Below, in pieces: positions 1 through 8,000 of a DNA stretch of 32,971 nt. The translations under genes and the position numbers were made by a program. The DNA is taken from contig SCTA01000026.1 in the NCBI GenBank assembly GCA_004322275.1, positions 1 to 32,971 on the forward strand, in the 5' to 3' direction. Under the pieces are notes generated by a model, which ran no database searches, was not told the origin of the DNA, and saw nothing but the letters and a program-made list of their open reading frames with translations. The DNA comes from a bacterium. Its GTDB lineage: Bacteria; Desulfobacterota; Deferrisomatia; Deferrisomatales; BM512. Position 1 is the stretch's first letter. Every line of letters starts with the position of its first letter.

Positions 1-1089
1 ACCTACGGTTACGACGACCTTTACCGCCTTGCGACGGCAACCGGCCCGGAAGGGGCCGAAGGCTACACCTACGACCTTCTCGGCAATCGGCTGACCAGCC
101 TCGAAACCGAAGGGCTCTGGACCTACAACGCAAACAACGAGCTGATAACCAACGAGGGCGCCACTTACGACTACGACCTGAACGGCAACACCATCACGAA
201 GACAACTCCCTCCGGAATCTGGAGCTACGTCTACGACATGGAAAACCGGCTTGTTGAAGTAAAGAAAGACGGGCAGGAAGCGGCGCTTTACGGCTACGAC
301 CCCTTCGGCAGAAGGCTCTGGAAGAGCGTAAACGGCATAAAAACCTACTTCGCCTACTCCGACGAAGGACTGGTGGCGGAATACGACTCGACGGGGACAA
401 TACAGAAGAGCTACGGCTACCTGCCGGGGAGTTTGTGGACCACGAATCCGCTATACCTGGCGACCGATGAAGCCGACGGAATCTGGCGCTACTACTGGTA
501 CCAAAACGACAACCTCGGCACACCCAAAGCCCTCACCGACGAAAACGGAAGGATAGTGTGGAGCGCAAGCGCCGAAGCCTTCGGCGAAACGTCAGTGGAC
601 GCCGGAAGCGTCGTCGTCAACAACCTCCGCTTCCCCGGCCAGTACGAAGACGCCGAAACCGGACTCCATTACAACTACCACCGGTATTATGATCCCGAGA
701 CGGGGAGGTATGTAAGTGAGGATCCGATATATGCATTAAATCTATATCACTACGCAAAGGGAAAGCCTATAAGGCATTACGATCCAGATGGAAGATTAGT
801 AGCACAAGTTTGTGGGGCGGCGGCTGTTGCATTAACTGCTTGTCTTATGGCAGATTCGATATCGGATTTTTTTGAAAAAGCAAACAAGGAAATGGAAAGA
901 AAAGAAAAGGAATATAATGATAATAAGCCGCCAGATTTAAAGAAAGATCACGATAAAATTCGCGAGCTTGCTGAACAAGGTTTGAAAACAATTGGAGACG
1001 TTCCTGGGACTTCAGGAACTGGCCCAGTTTCGTTTGACCCAATAGATCACATTTCCTCTGATATTATGGAACGATTAACAGATGTGTAG
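1..1089 (+). CDS. RHS/YD-repeat protein, C-terminal part (5' end outside window)
   Basis: The reading frame is open from the first base, so the gene starts upstream of the window; 362 C-terminal residues are seen. Residues 1 to about 200 carry YD-type repeats (YGYDDLYRL, YTYDLLGNRL, YDYDLNGNT, YGYDPFGRRL). The RHS-associated core follows at about residues 204-263 (FPGQYEDAETGLHYNYHRYY, DPETGRYVSEDPI, HYDPDGR). In this family the repeats form a shell around a C-terminal effector and the core marks where the variable tip begins. Here the last ~100 residues are unlike the repeats, contain one hydrophobic stretch (AAAVALTACLMA) and a Lys/Glu-rich segment, and are written in clearly AT-richer DNA from about base 690. 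I do not recognise a toxin fold. The next gene starts 12 bases downstream and is equally AT-rich. Family assignment is secure; an effector role for the tip is inference. Confidence 0.93.
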   Translation, partial: TYGYDDLYRLATATGPEGAEGYTYDLLGNRLTSLETEGLWTYNANNELITNEGATYDYDLNGNTITKTTPSGIWSYVYDMENRLVEVKKDGQEAALYGYDPFGRRLWKSVNGIKTYFAYSDEGLVAEYDSTGTIQKSYGYLPGSLWTTNPLYLATDEADGIWRYYWYQNDNLGTPKALTDENGRIVWSASAEAFGETSVDAGSVVVNNLRFPGQYEDAETGLHYNYHRYYDPETGRYVSEDPIYALNLYHYAKGKPIRHYDPDGRLVAQVCGAAAVALTACLMADSISDFFEKANKEMERKEKEYNDNKPPDLKKDHDKIRELAEQGLKTIGDVPGTSGTGPVSFDPIDHISSDIMERLTDV

Positions 1090-1101
1090 AGGCGGTTAAG
1101 A

Positions 1102-1659
1102 ATGCTTTCTGTAAAAAATGTGAGTAAAAAAATATCTTATGCGCTTTTGGCTCTTTGTATTCCACTTATCTTAGGAATATTGCTAATAGATATTCCCGGA
1201 TGGTATTTTGCCATTAAGTGGCACTTATTAGAGGGGAATACTGTTGAATACAAGGATTTAAAAATTGAGCTACCAGGTAGGTGGTTTGTTTGGGACATTA
1301 ATGACAGTTCTGTTCTTGTTATGGCGGCATCATTATATGGCAATAGAAGCAAGAGTGGCTGCGGCAACTTAATAATTAGGAAGAAGCACATTGAATTTGA
1401 TGAATTAGCCAGCAAGGGTAAGGTGAGTAATTATGCTGATATAATCTTGAAATTTGAAAATTCTGAATATTATGAAATTGATAATCAGCGTGCATTTGTC
1501 GTGACATACATACATATAGATGAAAATGGAAGAAGGTACATTTACAAATTTATCACTGTACCAAGTAAAGACCTGTACGTTATTGGTACGGAAATAACAG
1601 AAATAGGTTCGCAGGAATTTAAAAAAGTTTTGAAAGGTATTAAATTTACTCGACCTTAA
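1102..1659 (+). CDS. Small membrane-anchored protein of unknown function, candidate immunity partner
   Basis: This is a 185-residue protein with a purine-rich ribosome site (AGAGGCGG, overlapping the upstream stop) ahead of its ATG. Residues ~13-36 form one hydrophobic segment (YALLALCIPLILGILLIDIP) after a Lys-rich start, so the protein is probably an N-anchored membrane protein with the remaining ~150 residues on the far side of the inner membrane. That part looks beta-rich, with no motif I can name. Its AT-rich composition matches the RHS tip and not the rest of the window. A short gene of matching composition directly behind an RHS tip is the usual position of an immunity gene; that role is inferred from position only. 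An unrelated passenger gene is the alternative. Confidence 0.8.
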   Translation: MLSVKNVSKKISYALLALCIPLILGILLIDIPGWYFAIKWHLLEGNTVEYKDLKIELPGRWFVWDINDSSVLVMAASLYGNRSKSGCGNLIIRKKHIEFDELASKGKVSNYADIILKFENSEYYEIDNQRAFVVTYIHIDENGRRYIYKFITVPSKDLYVIGTEITEIGSQEFKKVLKGIKFTRP

Positions 1660-1683
1660 CCAAGTAAAGCCTAGGGGGCAGCC

Positions 1684-1770
1684 GTGTAGGGTGGGCACGG
1701 CCCACCATCAATAAGCCGGGTAGGTCGGATTGAGCCGGGTAGGTCGGATTGAACAACGTGAAAATCCGAC
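1684..1770. repeat. Cluster of REP-like imperfect palindromes
   Basis: Three units lie in 87 bases. The first is GTGTAGGGTGGGC then ACG then GCCCACC, a 7-bp hairpin at 1690-1706. Next is a 19-base direct repeat (AGCCGGGTAGGTCGGATTG) at 1714-1732 and 1733-1751. The second copy opens a hairpin, GTCGGATT (1743-1750) with AATCCGAC (1763-1770). Units beginning GTAGGGTG or GTAGGTCGG and closing with their complement are a widespread style of intergenic bacterial repeat. The gap 1660-2062 holds this cluster, the promoter at 1813-1841 and a leader; I see no gene in it. Confidence 0.7.
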
Positions 1771-1812
1771 AATACGACAAATTGATTTTGCTATTTAAAT
1801 CCAACACGCTCT

Positions 1813-1841
1813 TTGACAACTTAATAACGGTTATCTCTAAT
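1813..1841 (+). promoter_or_regulatory. Sigma70-type promoter for the giant propeller gene
   Basis: TTGACA (1813-1818), a 17-base spacer and TCTAAT (1836-1841) match the sigma70 consensus in 11 of 12 positions. The resulting leader would be about 215 bases to the ATG at 2063. It begins with a hairpin GGCGG-GCGA-CCGCC (1847-1860), followed by ACAAG (1862-1866) that can pair with CTTGT (1885-1889). The function of the leader is unknown. Confidence 0.65.
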
Positions 1842-2062
1842 TCCCCGGCGGGCGACCGCCAACAAGTGCAATTGCGCAGGATGGGCTTGTCCCGTTTTAA
1901 ACAAATGATGTGGTTGTTGATTTTTATAATTATACGACGGATTTTTCTTTGGGTCGAAGTTGTATCAACCGTGTAGCCGTTATTGAGTTTTTGAAAATTG
2001 GTTTCTGGTATTCAGAATTGCTTTTTACCTTTTCAGTGTCTACCGGTAGGAAAGGGTTTGCG

Positions 2063-5000
2063 ATGATTAGATGGGGGTTGTTCAGGTCGTTTTTCGGTCT
2101 TTCCGCTTTGCTTTTGGGCGTTTTCGCCGCGCCGGGCGCAGCCCTTCCGGCCGATTCGCTTTGCGCGACGGTTAAGATCGAGATACGTCAGGAGCTTACG
2201 CTTGAAAGGCAGGGGTTTGACGCGCATATGCGCATCAATAACGGCCTTGCGACCCTGCCGCTGGAAAACCTGGGCATTGTCGTCAGGTTTTACGACGCCG
2301 ACGGCAACCCCGTCCTCGCTACCGGCAATCCAAACCCAGCTCCCGGCTCTCCCGAGGCAGAGGCCAGGTTCTATATCCGGGTGGATTCAACCGAAAACAT
2401 CTCTTCGGTAGACGGCACCGGTACCGTTGCGCCCTCTACCTCGGCCGACATCCACTGGCTGATCATTCCCGCTCCGGGAGCGGCGGGGGCGATTCCCCAG
2501 GGGACGCCCTATAATGTGGGCGCGACGCTCTCCTACACTCTCGGCGGCGAGGTGCAGACCACCGAGGTTCTTCCCGATACGATTTACGTCAAACCGATGC
2601 CGGAGCTGAAACTCGATTATTTCCTTCCCGGACAGGTTTACGCCGACGACCCTTTTACTCAGCCGGTTGAGCCCGCCATCCCCTTCAGCCTCGGACTTCG
2701 CGTGAAAAACGCCGGCTTTGGATTCGCAAAAGCCGTAAAGGTCGATTCGGGGCAGCCAAAGATAATTGAAAATGAACAGGGCCTGCTGGTGGGATTCGCC
2801 ATCGAGGGAAGCGAGGTCAACGGCCTTCCGGCTATTCCCGGCCTTCTGGTAGATTTCGGCGATATCCCCCCGTCCGGCATGGGCGTTGCACGCTGGATCA
2901 TGACTTCGACCCTTTCAGGCACATTTTCAGAATTTACGGCGACGCTCAGCCATTCGGACGAGTTGGGCGGCAAGCTGACTTCTTTGATTACCTCCGCAGC
3001 TACTCATACGCTGGTTGCCGATGTGCTCGCAGACCTGCCCGGACGCGATTCGATAAGGGATTTTCTGGCGAATGACGGCGGCGCGAGTTTACCTGTTTAT
3101 CGCCTGTACGAATCGGAAGGGGATGACTTTACCGCAGTCTCGGATATGTCCTCGACCGCGGAATTTCTATTGGTTTCCGGAGGCCGTTACTCGATTTCCC
3201 ATGAGTCGTCCCAGACACCCGTATATGTGAAGAAGGTTGATCCGTCCGGGGGCCAGAAAATCGTCAAGGAGGTCATCCGTTCAGACGGCAAACACATCAA
3301 GCCGCAGAATGTCTGGCTTTCACAAACCTGGGATAAGGAAGCCGAAAGGTGGGATTATTTTTTCAATCTTTTCGATGTCGATTCCACCGGGGTGTATACG
3401 GTGGTTTTCGACGTTCCCCCGCAGGTCCCCCAACCGCCGGTGCTTCAGTTCATAGCGGATAAAACGGTTGCAGAGGGCGAAGAGGTGGCTTTTCTTGTCG
3501 AGGCTTCGGATCCCGACGGTACAACGCCGGTTATTTCTCTGGCTTCAAGGCCCGCCGGGGCGATTCTGGAGGATTTGGGCGATGCCGGAGGCCTGCGGCA
3601 GATGCGCTTTCGCTGGATTCCGGCCGAGGGGCAGGCGGGAACGTATCAATTGACTTTCAAAGCCAGCGACGGCGCGCTTGAGGCGTCGCGAAACGTTGTA
3701 ATCACCGTTAACTCCGCGAAGGACAAGGACGACGACGGCATCGACGACCAGTGGGAACTCGATCACTTCGGCGATCTGACCACCGCCAATGCGACTTCGG
3801 ACTTTGACGGAGACGGAATTACCGATCTGGCGGAGTTCCTCGCGGGAATGAATCCCAATTCAGCCGACAGCGACGGCGACGGCTATTCCGACGAACAGGA
3901 AACCGCTTTCGGTTCTTCGCCGACGGACCCTCTTTCAATCCCGGTAGCCGAATGGAAGGCTAGGCCCCAGGTATCTGTAGGTATGCAAAGATCAATCTAC
4001 TTTGTCCGCTCCGACGGGACTCTGTGGTGCGCCGGAAGAGACCCGTATCTGCGCATTAACAACTATTATTACTTTGACCCGCGCGCTACGCGGCAGATCG
4101 GCACCGATACCGACTGGAAAACCGTGTCGGCGGGTGACAGCTTTGTTATCGCTATTAAAACCGATGGTACGTTGTGGGGTTGGGGCCATAATTACTACGG
4201 CCAATTGGCCGACGGCACCATATATAACAGCTATGCGGTCAAAAAAATCGGCACTGAAAACGACTGGACAGACATTTCATCGGGCTCATTTCATGCCGTG
4301 GCTTTGAAGAGCGACGGCACACTGTGGGCCTGGGGCGATAACAGGAACAGGCAACTGGGCGACGGCACGAACATCACAAGGTATTTCCCTGTAAAAATAG
4401 GAACGGATAATGACTGGGTTGATATAGAAGTTGGCGATAAGGCAAATTTTGCCCTTAAAAGTGATGGTTCGTTATGGGCCTGGGGTTACGATACCTATGG
4501 GTGCGGCCAACTAGGACTCGGAGATGGCTCTGGTTATTATGGCCCCGCAAAAGTTGGGACAGATAATGACTGGACTGCGGTTTCTACTTCACAACAGTGG
4601 CATACCCTGGCCCTCAAACGTGACGGAAGTCTGTGGGCGTGGGGCCTTAATTTGCTTAAACAGCTTGGTGACGGAACAACGGTCAATAAAAAAACACCCA
4701 CGCGGGTCGGTACGGACACCGACTGGCGATGGGCGGAGGCCGGGATAGGTTCGCTTGCGGTAAAGCGGGACGGAACCCTGTGGGTTTGGGGAACCATCTA
4801 TCCCTGGTGGTCTGTAGGGACTGGAAATCTCACTGATTATCTGGGAGTACCAACGCGCGCCGGAGATACGGCAGGATGGCTTTACGGCTCGTCGGGATAT
4901 CTCAATACGCTGACAAGAACCGATGGAACGCTGTGGGCAGGAGGCCTTACCTATCGCGATACAACCGTTTTCACCCCTAAACAAAGTACCGGTTTTAATG

Positions 5001-8000
5001 ACTGGGAGGCTATTTCGACCCAGTACCGCAGTTCAGCCGGAATCAGAAGCGATAAATCTCTGTGGACATGGGGCGACAATTACTCCGGGCAGTTGGGCGT
5101 TGGCGACAAAGCCAAGCGTTATTCGCCGGTGCAGGCCGGTGCGGGTCTGTCATGGAAAAAGGTGAGCGTAGGCGGAGACCGAATGTCTGCCGTCACGGAA
5201 GACGGCCAGTTATGGAGCTGGGGGGGAAATGGCAATTCGCAGCTTGTTCCAGACTCAACGCAGGATCAGCTTCTTCCCGTGCGCATAGGCGCGGACAGCG
5301 ATTGGGTCGATACCGCCAGCGGCGTCGCCCATACACTGGCGCTAAAATCCGACGGCACGCTTTGGGCCTGGGGAGTCAACTACTACGGCCAACTCGGCGA
5401 CGGCTCGTCAACCATGCGGTCTGCCCCGGTGCAGGTCGGAGCCGATAAAACCTGGAGGGCCGTATATGCGTACGGCCAGCACTCCTACGCCATCGCCTCC
5501 GACAACACTCTTTGGGGCTGGGGCTACAACTGGTACGGCACTTACCTCGGGGACGGAACCATCCAGACCCGTTATCTGCCCGTGCAGATCGGCGGCGCCT
5601 CAGACTGGCAGTCTCTTTCGGTTAATACCGACCGCGTAATCGGCGTAAAAACCAGCGGGACCCTGTGGGGTTGGGGAGACTCGAATTCTCCCTCGCCGGT
5701 GCAGTTCGGGAGCGATACTGACTGGATTTCGGCCTTCGCCTGCAATCAAGCGTTTCTTGCTATCAAGGCCGACGGCACGCTTTGGGGGTCGGGATACAAT
5801 GAACAACACCACGAATTAGGTGTTTTGAACGTCAGCAACAGTTTTCCAATGATGCAGCTTCAGGGCGCGGAAGGGTGGAAAACCCTCGCAGGCGGAGACG
5901 GCAACATCCTTGCGCTAAAGGATGACGGCCAAGGAGCGGTTTCTCTATGGGGTTGGGGGGTAAACAACTACGGACAACTCGGGAACGGGCAGGGGGAGTA
6001 TATCCCGGAACCGGAGAAGGTGGAAGACGGAGCTCTTTGGCCTGCCGGCGGAGATTTGGTACCGCCTATTTCCTATCCGACTTTGGCGCAGGGTGTTTAC
6101 GATGATCCGATCTCAGTTTCTATAACAGCAGTGGACGACAAGGACCCCTCGCCCGCGGTTTTTTATTCCACCGATGGTGGCAGCAGCGGTTGGATTGAAT
6201 CGAAATTTTTGCCCACCAGGTTTCAGGATAATACGACTTTAAGTTTTTATGCTGTGGATTTTGCGGGAAATAAAGAGCCTGTGCGGACGGCGGCGTATAC
6301 TTTCAGGGATTCCGATGGAGACTCGATCCTCGACTGGAGGGAACGCACCGTTACCGGCACTGACCCGAATACATGGGATACCGACGGCGATGGTCTCGGC
6401 GACGGTAGTGAACTGGCTGCGGGGCTGAACCCGCTGGTCGCGGATACCGACGGTGACGGAATAAACGACGGAGGTGAAGTAGCCGGTGGAACGGACCCGA
6501 AAGACGTGGATTCGGACGACGATGGGTTGACCGATAGCGACGAGGTTTCCGTCTACCTTACCGACCCGAACGACAGGGATACGGACCGTGACTGGTCAAC
6601 GGACGCATCCGAGATCCTCAGCGGCACGGATCCGCTAGACCCCGCTCAGTCATCGCCTTCCACATTCAGAATAAGTCTTGACGCCGACGGACGGCAATTG
6701 CCGTATAACACAGGGAATGGAAATATATCCAGGGACGGGCGTTACGCTTTGGTACATAACATTCGTTTCGATGGTTTTAATTACCTTGAAGGTGTTTTTG
6801 CTTATGACACTCTCAGCGGAGAAATCGATTCTGTCGGCGATGATGCACAGGGGACGCCATCAGGGTGGGGTGAGGGGGCCATAAGTCCTGACGGGCGCTA
6901 CGTCGCTTTTTATTCAACTACTACAAGGTTTGCAGGCTCGTATTCTCCTCCTTCGACGCCTTATAATTATACTTCCATTTTTGTACGCGACAGGCTGACC
7001 CGTGGCCTTTCGCACCGGACTAATTCCGCTTGGAACGGGCCGTTTTCCAGCTTAACCATAGGCGAAGGCGGCAATACAATTGCATTCGCATTCAGGCTTC
7101 CAAGCAATGTAAATTGTGCCTACAGTTGGGAATTAAACAAGCCGGTGAACCTGTTTGCGAGACTTGCGACCAATGTCGGCCTGAGTCCTGACGGCCAGTA
7201 CGCAGCGTCAACCCCTCTTTGGTATTTTGACTATGGCGTTCTCTTCAACACCGCTACAGCCCAGTCGGAAAATTATCCAAGGGACATAAACGGCAATGTT
7301 CACAGGAATATTCAGTCTTCCTCCGTGCGGTTGAGCAGCCTCGGCCGCTATGTAGCCGTGCTTTCTAATGACCCCCTTGTGCCACAGGATAACAATAACA
7401 CTGCCGATGTCTATGTTTACGACCGTTTGTTCGCGCGCTCCGAAATTGTTAGCGTGAACAACAGCGGAGAGGCCGGCGACACATTTTCCACTGTAGGCGA
7501 CATAAGCGAGGATGGCCGCTACGTGGTCTTTCTGTCCAACGCCACAAATTTTGGCGGACCCGTTAACGGCAACCTTCAAATTTACGTCAGGGACCGGTGG
7601 AAGGGGACGACCGAACTTGTCTCAATCGGCTTGGACGGCGCTGCCGCCGATTGGGGAGCGAGCTATCCCCGGATCAGCGGGTCGGGAAAACACGTGGTGT
7701 TTACCTCCACTTCCACAAATCTGGTTCCCTCCGATACAAACGCAATGCAGGATGTTTTTGTCCGCTACGTCGGACCCGATGACAGCGGTTATTACTCCTT
7801 TGACTCCGACATGGATAACGACGGTTTGGCCGATGCCGTCGAAGACGCCGACGGCGACGGCGCGGTCGGCTCGAATGAGACCGACCCGGCGTTGTTCGAC
7901 ACCGATGGCGACGGTCTTTCTGACGGACTGGAAATTGGCCTCAATATCCCGAGACATTCGGCGACCTCGGCTGCTGTTTTTCAGCCAGATTATGACCCGC

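Noticed and set aside
1749-1976. 75-codon reading frame ahead of the giant gene
   Set aside because: It starts inside the repeat cluster, has no ribosome site, and spans the promoter and leader of the giant gene.
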